Of a DNA stretch of 5,156 bases, positions 1 through 5,156 are shown piece by piece. This stretch comes from an uncultured Bryobacterales bacterium. Lineage in GTDB: Bacteria > Acidobacteriota > Terriglobia > Bryobacterales > Bryobacteraceae. Numbering within the stretch: the stretch's first letter is position 1; each line of letters starts with the position of its first letter. The notes under the pieces are model-generated. The model ran no database searches and was not told the origin of the DNA. It saw only the letters and a program-made list of their open reading frames with translations. Location: positions 1 through 5,156 of the forward strand of contig CALMAV010000200.1 in the NCBI GenBank assembly GCA_937859895.1, in the 5' to 3' direction. Position numbers and translations under genes: made by a program.

Positions 1-46
1 GATTCGCATAAATCGTTTGGACCTCCGCCTGTGCAATCGAACTCAT
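1..46 (-). CDS. Possible 5' end of the next cluster gene (15 codons, runs off the left edge)
   Basis: An ATG at 46-44, 19 bases after the glycosyltransferase stop, opens a frame reading MSSIAQAEVQTIYAN to the window edge with no stop. Spacing and strand suit a further operon member. There is no strong Shine-Dalgarno sequence. Fifteen residues are too few to identify a family; a SAM-dependent methyltransferase is a guess from the kind of genes often found beside such epimerase/GT2 sets, not something the sequence shows. Confidence 0.4.
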   Translation of the reverse strand, partial: MSSIAQAEVQTIYAN

Positions 47-65
47 CAGGACAGTTTACCGTTCA

Positions 66-839
66 CTACGGACGCTTCCGGTAGTCGCCGCGACTGAAGT
101 ACTTCTCCAACCAAACGTAGAGGCAGATGAAGAGATAACGGCTGCCCATCTCGGTAATTTTCAGTTTGGCTACGCCGCTCCGCCGGTTGCGCCACGTGAT
201 GGGGATGACAGTCCAGCTATAACCGCGTGTCATGGCCTTCAATGGCAACTCCACAGTCAGGTTGAAGTGAGGCGAGAGAAACGGGCGGCAGCCATCGATT
301 ACCGACCGTCGATACGCCTTGAAGGCGTTCGTCGTATCGTTCAGCTTAGTCCCGAAAATCAGTCGGATGAATAAGTTAGTAATCCGGTTCAAGCGAAGCT
401 TTACCCACGGATAATCGATAACGCCGCCGCCCTTAATAAAGCGCGACCCGAAGACCGCATCCCATCCTTCGTTCAACAGTCGCCAGTAGCGGACGACATC
501 CCGGCTATCATCCGATTCATCCGCCATCATGATGACAACCGCATCGCCAGTCATGGAATCGAAGCCGCGGATGATGGCACGCCCGAACCCATGCAACTCT
601 GTATTCTGCACTGGACGTAAAGTTGGAATGCGGCTTTGCAGAGCGATCAGCTTTTCCCACGTCCCATCCTTGCTGCCGTCATCGACAACGACGATCTCAT
701 GCGGAATCTGGTGAAGGCGCAGTTCGACATGCAAGTGCTCCACTGTTGATTCAATGCAGCCTTCTTCATCGCGGGCAGGCACTACGATACTGAGCAGGCT
801 GAGCGGTGGACGGCCCAGAGTGGGGGGCGGAGATTTCAT
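66..839 (-). CDS. Family 2 glycosyltransferase, dolichol/polyprenyl-phosphate mannosyltransferase (DPM1)-like
   Basis: This is a 257-residue GT-A-fold glycosyltransferase. SIVVPARDEE (17-26) is the first nucleotide-binding strand and VVVDDGSKDGT (50-60) the donor-binding DDGS motif. MMADESDD (104-111) sits where DPM1-type enzymes carry their metal-binding acidic motif (often DADLQHPP), here in a variant form. FGSRF (130-134) and NAFKAYRR (171-178) are also typical of the DPM1 branch. This branch usually moves a sugar from a nucleotide donor to a polyprenyl phosphate on the inner face of the membrane. The C-terminus has one weakly hydrophobic stretch (about 234-248) and a basic end, so it is probably soluble or peripheral, without the two C-terminal helices of GtrB-like members. 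The start is the ATG at 839 within the upstream TGA (ATGA overlap). Donor and acceptor are unknown. Its coupling to two sugar epimerases suggests it uses their product. Confidence 0.88.
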   Translation of the reverse strand: MKSPPPTLGRPPLSLLSIVVPARDEEGCIESTVEHLHVELRLHQIPHEIVVVDDGSKDGTWEKLIALQSRIPTLRPVQNTELHGFGRAIIRGFDSMTGDAVVIMMADESDDSRDVVRYWRLLNEGWDAVFGSRFIKGGGVIDYPWVKLRLNRITNLFIRLIFGTKLNDTTNAFKAYRRSVIDGCRPFLSPHFNLTVELPLKAMTRGYSWTVIPITWRNRRSGVAKLKITEMGSRYLFICLYVWLEKYFSRGDYRKRP

Positions 840-1903
840 GCGACGCCGCAGCGAGCCAGCCAGCCAGGATTGGCTTCCACGTGAGTTGCTATCTCATTCA
901 AGATGTCAGGCAATGATCGGTTCGGTTTCCATTGGAGAGCCTGCGTTGTACGGGCACAGTCCATCACCAGCCAGGGTATGTCGAAGGGCCGCGGCTGGAG
1001 AGAGGGATCCGGCGCATGTGCCCCAAACCGTTCGTCGCACCACTGAGTTAGTTGCGCCAGTGACATTGCATTCTTCGCTCCACCGCCGGCATGAAAGATA
1101 GGATTTGAAGGCGGATCGCCCTGCAACTGAACGAGAATAAGTTCGGCTAGATCGTCTGGATGGAAGGCATCGCGCACCTGGTTGCCGCGCCCGCCAAAGC
1201 CGATGTAGCGCAACGGTCGCCGCTCAGCATGAGCGTGTAGCCAATAGGAAAAGATGCCTTGCTCGGCCGTTCCGAACTGGCCTGCGCCTGCCAGCACGCC
1301 ACACCGGTTAACCCAGACGGGAAATTCGGAAGCCGATCCGTACTCAATGGCCATGATCTCGGACGCTAATTTGGTCGCGCCATAGAGCGATATCGGCTGC
1401 TGCGTGGAGAAGGCCTCCGTGATGCCATCCCGCGAAACGCCGGTTGGAAGAGAGGCCGAGTCATCCAGCTGAAAACGATCACTCTCCTCCAGCATGGGAA
1501 GCTTTGCTAATTCCCCAATTGAATAAACGCGGTTGGTGCTCAGCAAAATCAGGCCGGCTTTGTGAGTGCGGCAATACTCCAGCAGGTTCAGGGTGCCTAA
1601 AAGGTTGTGTTCGGAAAGCTGCCGCGTGCTCGATCGCCCGTCGACGCCCGCCAGCACGCTCGGGTTTGCTGCCGCATCGATAACCCAATCGCACCGTGGC
1701 AGCATATCTAAGTCGCTACGCATGCGCAGGTCACCATGGAACACCGTTACGCCGTGCCTTGCAAGGCTGGCCCGATTACCTTCCGAGCCGGGTCGAAGCA
1801 GATTATCCACTCCGAACAGCTTCCAGCCTTCGACTCGTTCTGAGAAAGCCAATGCTAACCGACTGCCGACAAAGCCACAAACACCGGTAATCAATAACTT
1901 CAT
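836..1903 (-). CDS. NAD-dependent epimerase/dehydratase, second CDP-paratose 2-epimerase-like SDR
   Basis: This is a 355-residue extended SDR enzyme, predicted cytoplasmic, acting on a nucleotide-activated sugar with bound NAD. It has GVCGFVG (7-13) and GVDN (31-34) in the Rossmann fold, STNRVYS (122-128), an intact catalytic Tyr174-xxx-Lys178 in LYGATK, and NQVRDAFHPDDL (241-252) in the sugar-binding half. Order and spacing of these motifs parallel the gene just upstream, as does the C-terminal RSLPDI, so the two are paralogues that have diverged widely. The RCGVLAGAGQFG segment near residue 200 takes the place of the partner's RGGCLTGPNHS. The start is the ATG at 1903, inside the upstream gene's stop (ATGA). 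No clear Shine-Dalgarno sequence precedes it, in keeping with translational coupling. Its own TGA overlaps the glycosyltransferase start in the same way. It could be an epimerase, dehydratase or reductase; family placement is firm, the reaction is not. Confidence 0.86.
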   Translation of the reverse strand: MKLLITGVCGFVGSRLALAFSERVEGWKLFGVDNLLRPGSEGNRASLARHGVTVFHGDLRMRSDLDMLPRCDWVIDAAANPSVLAGVDGRSSTRQLSEHNLLGTLNLLEYCRTHKAGLILLSTNRVYSIGELAKLPMLEESDRFQLDDSASLPTGVSRDGITEAFSTQQPISLYGATKLASEIMAIEYGSASEFPVWVNRCGVLAGAGQFGTAEQGIFSYWLHAHAERRPLRYIGFGGRGNQVRDAFHPDDLAELILVQLQGDPPSNPIFHAGGGAKNAMSLAQLTQWCDERFGAHAPDPSLQPRPFDIPWLVMDCARTTQALQWKPNRSLPDILNEIATHVEANPGWLARCGVA

Positions 1904-2988
1904 CGAGCCGATCTAGCCAGCGCCACGTCTGTTGTGTCCAACCGGATCTGCCATGAGTCCACAATCTCTCGAAAGATATCGGGCAGGGAACGCGTGATGG
2001 TCCAGCCGGGGAAGTGTGACTTAATCTTACGCAGATCGCTGTAGTAACAGATATGATCACCGCTGCGATGCTCGTCCAGGTAAGAGTACCGCTGAGGCTT
2101 GCCGGTCAGCTCTTCGACTGCAGCGAAAGCTTCCAGGATCGAACACGCATTTTCGCGCCCGCCACCAACGTTGTACACCTCTCCACACCGGGGCGCTTCG
2201 CAGAAAGCCAGGATTAGATTAGACACATCTTCCGCGTGGATGTTGTCGCGCACCTGCTTACCCTTGTAGCCGAAGATCTTGTATTCCCGCTCCTGCAGAT
2301 TACAGCGCACTAGATAGCTGAGGAAGCCATGCAACTCAACGCCGGAATGGTTTGGCCCGGTAAGGCAGCCCCCGCGAAGGCAGCACGTTGGCATGTTGAA
2401 ATAGCGGCCGTACTCCTGCACCATGACGTCAGCCGCAACTTTGGATGCGCCGAAGATGGAGTGCTTTGACTGGTCAATGGAAAACGACTCAGCGATGCCG
2501 TTCTCGTAAGCGGGATCGTCGTACTCCCAGCGTGTGTCGAGTTCGCGCAACGGAATGCTGTTCGGCAGATCGCCATACACTTTATTCGTAGACATGTGGA
2601 TGAAGGGCGACTCGGGGCATGCCTGCCGCGCCCCTTCCAGCAAGTTCAATGTGCCGACCGCGTTTGTTTCAAAGTCGGCGAAGGGAATGGTGGCTGCCCG
2701 GTCATGCGACGGTTGCGCAGCTGTATGGACGATCACATCTGGCTTGATCTCAGCCACTAGTTGCAGAATCTTTTCGCGGTCGCGAATGTCTACATCGTGG
2801 TGAACGTAACCGGGAATGGTCTGCTGCAGACGCCTGAGCGACCAGCGTGTATCACCTTCCGGGCCAAAGAAAACTGCCCGTTCATTATTGTCAATACCCC
2901 ATACCTGAAATCCGTTCCGCCCCAGATGGGAAGAGACTTCCGAGCCGATAAGGCCACAAGAGCCAGTAACCAGGGCGCGCTTCATCAC
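1900..2988 (-). CDS. NAD-dependent epimerase/dehydratase, CDP-paratose/tyvelose 2-epimerase-like (SDR), catalytic Tyr replaced by Phe
   Basis: This is a 362-residue extended short-chain dehydrogenase/reductase, normal length for nucleotide-sugar epimerases and dehydratases. The N-terminal Rossmann fold has GSCGLIG (9-15) for NAD binding and an acidic D at the end of beta-2 (GIDN, 31-34). STNKVYGD (133-140) and GKQVRDNIHAED (243-254) closely resemble the equivalents in CDP-tyvelose 2-epimerase (TyvE/RfbE), which inverts C2 of CDP-paratose. The expected catalytic YxxxK appears as IFGASK: Lys183 is kept but residue 179 is Phe (codon TTC), not Tyr. From memory a subfamily with this FGASK form and the nearby RGGCLTGPNHS stretch exists in other bacteria, so this need not be a dead copy. 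The start is GTG at 2988 or the adjacent ATG at 2985. Its TGA overlaps the next gene's ATG by 4 bp, implying coupled translation. The sugar substrate is unknown. Confidence 0.85.
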   Translation of the reverse strand: MMKRALVTGSCGLIGSEVSSHLGRNGFQVWGIDNNERAVFFGPEGDTRWSLRRLQQTIPGYVHHDVDIRDREKILQLVAEIKPDVIVHTAAQPSHDRAATIPFADFETNAVGTLNLLEGARQACPESPFIHMSTNKVYGDLPNSIPLRELDTRWEYDDPAYENGIAESFSIDQSKHSIFGASKVAADVMVQEYGRYFNMPTCCLRGGCLTGPNHSGVELHGFLSYLVRCNLQEREYKIFGYKGKQVRDNIHAEDVSNLILAFCEAPRCGEVYNVGGGRENACSILEAFAAVEELTGKPQRYSYLDEHRSGDHICYYSDLRKIKSHFPGWTITRSLPDIFREIVDSWQIRLDTTDVALARSAR

Positions 2989-3051
2989 CTGACGATTATC
3001 CTATGGAACGTGAAGATTGTTTGAACTGAACCTGGGTACTATCCGATAGGC
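2989..3051 (-). promoter_or_regulatory. 63-bp intergenic gap with a possible internal promoter
   Basis: This is the only non-coding gap inside the cluster. On the minus strand GATAAT (3000-2995) matches the -10 consensus at five of six positions. TTCAAA (3025-3020) is a four-of-six -35 at a long 19-bp spacing. The -10 ends only six bases before the GTG at 2988, so a transcript from it would be nearly leaderless. Alternatively the gap is only a linker in a longer operon, with AGGA (about 10 nt before GTG) as the ribosome site. No terminator is visible: the one small hairpin near 3039-3049 has a 4-bp AT-rich stem and no T-run. Confidence 0.25.
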
Positions 3052-3657
3052 TCAGTAAGTAGCGGAAAGAGCTTTCTCGGGAGACCGAGGGAGAGACTCA
3101 GAAGCTTTCCGATTCACTTTCTGCCCGCAAACACGACGGAGTAAGTACAGGGTTCCCACAATGCCCAACACCGATAACTCAGTCATGCCAGGCTGTAGAT
3201 TTCCCTTTGGCGGCACGAGCAGAAAAAAGTGAATGTAGCTGAACAATGCCACCTGAGCGAGAGTTATAACCAATGCCAACCATCGTGAAACCGTCCACAG
3301 TCCAAGGATGCCGGCCGCAAACGAAGCCACAACCGTAGCGTAACTACCCGCATGAAGGCTGGTCGTAGCTGGACCCAGCATCAGCAGTGACCAGAAGATA
3401 TCAGTAAAAACAGTGAACCCAAACAGCAGCACCGCCGCCCGCCATTCGATTGTTCTCCAATAAGGAGACAATCCTAGCGCAAGCAGCGGGATTCCCAACC
3501 CGAATAAACCAAGCGTAGACGGAAAGAAGAAGAACTGAGCTGCGTTCAGGTCTTTGGCAACACTTAGAAAGAACTGTGGTTGCGCATGCTGATCCAGTGG
3601 CCATTCAAACAGGAAGTGATAGAGCGTGGGCCAAAACTGAAAGGTGTCGAAAATCCG
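3052..3657 (-). pseudogene. C-terminal remainder of the interrupted membrane protein
   Basis: These 201 codons follow the TAA at 3658 in the same frame and end at TGA (3052-3054). The stretch begins RIFDTFQFWPTLYHFLFEWP, an aromatic-rich segment. It then has about five hydrophobic segments: around 3493-3550, 3375-3440, 3280-3350, 3215-3280 and 3125-3180. It ends in a basic, polar cytoplasmic-type tail, RKASESLPRSPEKALSATY. The alternation of helices and short loops continues the character of the upstream protein. There is no ATG or GTG with a ribosome site near the front. The first near-cognate start is TTG at 3498, which would give a 148-residue protein beginning inside a membrane segment. 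Independent translation therefore looks unlikely, and I treat it as the severed C-terminus of one gene. An annotation pipeline may list the 3052-3498 part as a separate hypothetical protein. Confidence 0.72.
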
Positions 3658-3660
3658 TTA
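3658..3660 (-). other. In-frame TAA nonsense codon splitting the membrane protein gene
   Basis: The minus strand reads AAT CTG TAA CGG ATT TTC here. Codon 391 of the frame beginning at 4830 is TAA, and the same frame is free of stops for 201 codons on either translation of the flanks: more hydrophobic membrane-protein sequence follows at once. One substitution (for example CAA to TAA) would explain it. No frameshift is needed. It may be a real mutation, a base-call error or, less likely, a readthrough site. Confidence 0.8.
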
Positions 3661-4830
3661 CAGATTCTGCTTCTTATAATCGACAATCTGGCTGAATGAC
3701 AGCGCATGATAAGCCTCGAGTATCGCTTGGCCGGGCGACCTGGAATCAATTGGCTCAACTCCGGCAAAATGCATCTTAATGAGTCGGTCGCCGGGCGGAT
3801 CTACAAACTTCTGAAATAAAATCCAGGGCAGGTACAGCACGGCCGCCGTTAGGAGCGCCGTCAGCATGGCCTTGGGTGGAAAGCTTCGCCGGTAAAGGAA
3901 GACAGCAGGCAGCATGCCTAAACACGCAAAAGCCGTTCCCCCATGGGACAGCATCGACCAAGCTACTAGCACCCCAGCAATGATCGCCATGAACACCCGA
4001 GTTTTCCCTGGGCCGGAAAATCGTTGGCCGAAGAGCAGCGCAAGAAAGCCCAGCAAATAAGATGCGGCCAGTAATTTAGGCCAGACAAAAGCGCTATTAA
4101 CAAAGATAAAATTCGAGAAAAGAGAACCTGCCAGCACGAGACTAATCGCGTAGCGGTTTACGCCGAACGAATAGAGAAGAAGCCAAAGCCCGAAGATCCA
4201 CAAGCTTTGCAAAAAGACGGCGAGTACCTGATAACCAGCGTAGATGGGCCCAATCAACCCAAAGTACTGCCCCATAACAATGGCGGATTGCAGTGGAGGC
4301 CGGTCACTCGCGTGCCAATTTCCTTGAATCGGGATTGGCACTTTGTGCTCCTTCATCATCGAGTGGGCAAAGGTATACGGAATCTCGTCGTCCAAGGGCA
4401 GTTGGTGAGAGAAGCGGGAGCCCGCAGTGATGAATACGTTATAAGGCAGACCGCCGTAGGCGTAGGTGGCACTGAGAACCAAAACGCTGGCAGTGAAGAT
4501 TAGCGCTGCCGGCGCGATCATAGGCTTCAGTACCAGCCGATCCTGCTGCGTGAGACGCCGGGCAATCAGGACGATATAGAGGAGTGCTGCCACCTCTGCT
4601 GCGATTCCGAGAGGGCGCACCAAACGCCAGGAGAGGAACCAGCACCAGAAGATGCAGTAACCGCTGACCGCTGTCGCTGCCAGGGCAACACAGCCTAGTT
4701 GGACGGTATCGAGGGTAAAGCGGCGCGCGGCTGCAAGGCATAGGGCAATGGCCGGCAGAAGAAGCAGGATGAAGTTCAGGACAGCCCGCAGAAGTAGTAG
4801 CGCAGCTTCGCTGTAATCTGAGGTGGCCAT
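3658..4830 (-). CDS. Polytopic membrane protein, GT-C-type glycosyltransferase-like; prematurely stopped N-terminal part
   Basis: This encodes 390 residues, largely hydrophobic, with roughly eight or nine membrane segments, for example near residues 11-34, 44-66, 76-90, 105-125, 195-222, 227-246, 251-267, 278-310 and 321-339. Between the early helices and residue 185 lies a polar loop with LPLDDE (144-149) and DRPPLQ (176-181). An acidic D-D/E motif in the first large extracytoplasmic loop and an R/K-P-P-L motif are typical of GT-C enzymes such as ArnT and PMT/GT39, which use polyprenyl-phosphate-linked sugars. I infer that class but cannot name a substrate. ATG at 4830 is the likely start: GGAG lies just one base upstream, closer than usual. 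The frame ends in TAA at 3658, after KKQNL, but continues open without shift for 201 more codons, so this is probably the front two thirds of a protein of about 590 residues. A genuine short form cannot be excluded. Confidence 0.7.
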   Translation of the reverse strand: MATSDYSEAALLLLRAVLNFILLLLPAIALCLAAARRFTLDTVQLGCVALAATAVSGYCIFWCWFLSWRLVRPLGIAAEVAALLYIVLIARRLTQQDRLVLKPMIAPAALIFTASVLVLSATYAYGGLPYNVFITAGSRFSHQLPLDDEIPYTFAHSMMKEHKVPIPIQGNWHASDRPPLQSAIVMGQYFGLIGPIYAGYQVLAVFLQSLWIFGLWLLLYSFGVNRYAISLVLAGSLFSNFIFVNSAFVWPKLLAASYLLGFLALLFGQRFSGPGKTRVFMAIIAGVLVAWSMLSHGGTAFACLGMLPAVFLYRRSFPPKAMLTALLTAAVLYLPWILFQKFVDPPGDRLIKMHFAGVEPIDSRSPGQAILEAYHALSFSQIVDYKKQNL

Positions 4831-4842
4831 TCTCCGTAATTC

Positions 4843-4870
4843 AGTGTACGCCAGAGTGCTGCATGTCCAA
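4843..4870 (-). promoter_or_regulatory. Weak candidate sigma70-type promoter for the glycan cluster
   Basis: Between the ftsZ terminator and the ATG at 4830, the minus strand carries TTGGAC (4870-4865), a 16-nt spacer, and TACACT (4848-4843). The -10 matches TATAAT at four of six positions and the -35 only at three, so this is a weak call. It would start transcription at about 4836 and leave a leader of only a few bases. It is placed mainly because a promoter is expected downstream of a terminator. A perfect 10-bp palindrome, CAACATGTTG (4877-4868), overlaps the -35 and could be an operator or chance. Confidence 0.25.
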
Positions 4871-4877
4871 CATGTTG

Positions 4878-4900
4878 AAAAGCGCCTGATTGGAGGCGCC
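4878..4900 (-). terminator. Probable intrinsic terminator after ftsZ
   Basis: On the minus strand, ten bases after the ftsZ stop, GCGCCT (4899-4894) is followed by a 6-nt loop and its perfect complement AGGCGC (4887-4882), then TTTT (4881-4878). A flanking G-T wobble pair could add a seventh base pair. The stem is short but GC-rich, and the T-run is only four bases, so termination may be partial. Its position between ftsZ and the next start supports a transcript boundary. Confidence 0.6.
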
Positions 4901-4910
4901 GAAAGGCCGA

Positions 4911-5156
4911 TTAGCTCATCCGTTTTTGCTTGCGCAAGAACGCGGGAACTTCGTAGTCGTCGGCCGGCTCAGGCTCTGGCACAGCCGCAACCGCTGGCTC
5001 CGGTTCTGCCGCATGCACAACGATTTCGGGTTCCGGCTCAGGCTCCGGTTCGGGCAGCGGCTCGGGCTCGGGGACCGAGGCGATAGTGAATGGAAAATGC
5101 GGATTACGGCGATCTATCTCAGGCAAAGTGTCGCGCTGGAAGCCAGTCGCAATCAC
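4911..5156 (-). CDS. ftsZ: Cell division protein FtsZ, C-terminal fragment (5' end outside window)
   Basis: This is the last 81 codons of FtsZ, the tubulin-like GTPase that polymerises into the cytokinetic Z-ring at midcell. The visible part begins with VIATGF, the end of a beta strand in the FtsZ C-terminal domain. The first codon in the window is an internal GTG (Val), not a real start, so the GTPase domain lies beyond the right edge. A low-complexity linker of about 45 residues follows, rich in Pro-Glu dipeptides with some Ala and Val. The protein ends in DYEVPAFLRKQKRMS, which closely matches the conserved C-terminal peptide of FtsZ (E. coli has DIPAFLRKQ) that binds FtsA, ZipA and other membrane tethers. 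The disordered linker plus terminal peptide is the normal FtsZ layout. A hairpin and T-run just after the stop suggest its transcript ends here. Identification is strong despite the fragment's size. Confidence 0.94.
   Translation of the reverse strand: MIATGFQRDTLPEIDRRNPHFPFTIASVPEPEPLPEPEPEPEPEIVVHAAEPEPAVAAVPEPEPADDYEVPAFLRKQKRMS
5025..5072 (-). repeat. Imperfect Pro-Glu hexanucleotide repeat in the ftsZ linker
   Basis: Sixteen consecutive codons alternate Pro (CCC/CCG/CCT) and Glu (GAA/GAG), broken once by a Leu codon. This gives an imperfect 6-bp tandem repeat inside the FtsZ C-terminal linker. Shorter Pro-Glu runs recur nearer the C-terminus, around 4965-4980 and 4992-5006. Six-base units keep the reading frame, so expansion or contraction would change linker length without breaking the gene. 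Confidence 0.75.

Noticed and set aside
855..866. Three GCCA units near the end of the second SDR gene considered as a phase-variable tract
   Set aside because: Three copies are too few to argue for slippage, and the reading frame through it is intact.
529..1101. Open frames on the plus strand opposite the glycosyltransferase and second SDR gene
   Set aside because: They lie antisense to well-supported genes, have no recognisable motifs and show the compositional look of shadow frames.
3039..3049. Small hairpin after the membrane protein stop considered as a terminator
   Set aside because: The stem is four AT-rich pairs with a 3-nt loop and no T-run follows.
3401..3767. Frameshift between the two parts of the membrane protein
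   Set aside because: Both parts are in the same frame and the region between is open, so a nonsense codon alone explains the break.
4207..4503. 98-codon plus-strand open frame within the membrane protein gene
   Set aside because: It is antisense to the conserved-looking GT-C loop and has no domain or ribosome-site support.
4868..4877. Perfect palindrome CAACATGTTG considered as an operator
   Set aside because: Ten-base palindromes arise by chance, there is no second copy nearby and no regulator gene in the window; it is mentioned only with the promoter candidate.
5025..5072. Repeated GGCTC-type units considered as a CRISPR or regulatory repeat array
   Set aside because: They are simple coding repeats for Pro-Glu in the FtsZ linker, with no spacers.

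Overview
All supported genes lie on the minus strand, so the window reads biologically from right to left. GC content is moderate, roughly mid-50s % by eye. It opens at the right edge with the C-terminal end of the cell-division GTPase FtsZ and a plausible intrinsic terminator. It then enters a glycan-type gene cluster. FtsZ and the overall gene style are clearly bacterial. The FtsZ tail and the epimerase/glycosyltransferase set recall Acidobacteriota-like genomes, but that is an impression from memory and not something the window proves.

Layout, in transcription order. (1) ftsZ 3' end (5156 to 4911), with a Pro-Glu repeat linker and a canonical C-terminal peptide. (2) A short intergenic gap (4831-4910) with a hairpin plus T-run and a weak candidate promoter. 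(3) A polytopic membrane protein that looks like a GT-C-type (ArnT/PMT-like) glycosyltransferase. It starts at 4830 and is cut by an in-frame TAA at 3658-3660, yet the same frame stays open for another 201 codons to 3052. The gene is therefore one long reading frame broken by a single nonsense codon. (4) A 63-bp gap. (5) Two tandem, related extended-SDR nucleotide-sugar epimerases/dehydratases resembling CDP-paratose/CDP-tyvelose 2-epimerase (2988-1900 and 1903-836). (6) A DPM1-like family 2 glycosyltransferase (839-66). (7) Possibly the first 15 codons of another gene running off the left edge (46 to 1).

Genes 5 and 6 are joined by two 4-bp ATGA stop/start overlaps, so they almost certainly form one translationally coupled unit. 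A reasonable inference is that the two SDRs make or interconvert an unusual sugar nucleotide, the GT2 enzyme transfers a sugar (probably to a polyprenyl-phosphate carrier), and the membrane protein, if functional, uses a lipid-linked sugar on the outer side of the membrane. Substrates cannot be read from sequence.

The points most worth a second look are the single in-frame stop in the membrane protein and the loss of the catalytic Tyr (Phe instead) in the first of the two SDR paralogues, while the second keeps it. I see no CRISPR array, tRNA, rRNA, insertion sequence or integrase, and no clear evidence of a wholly new system.
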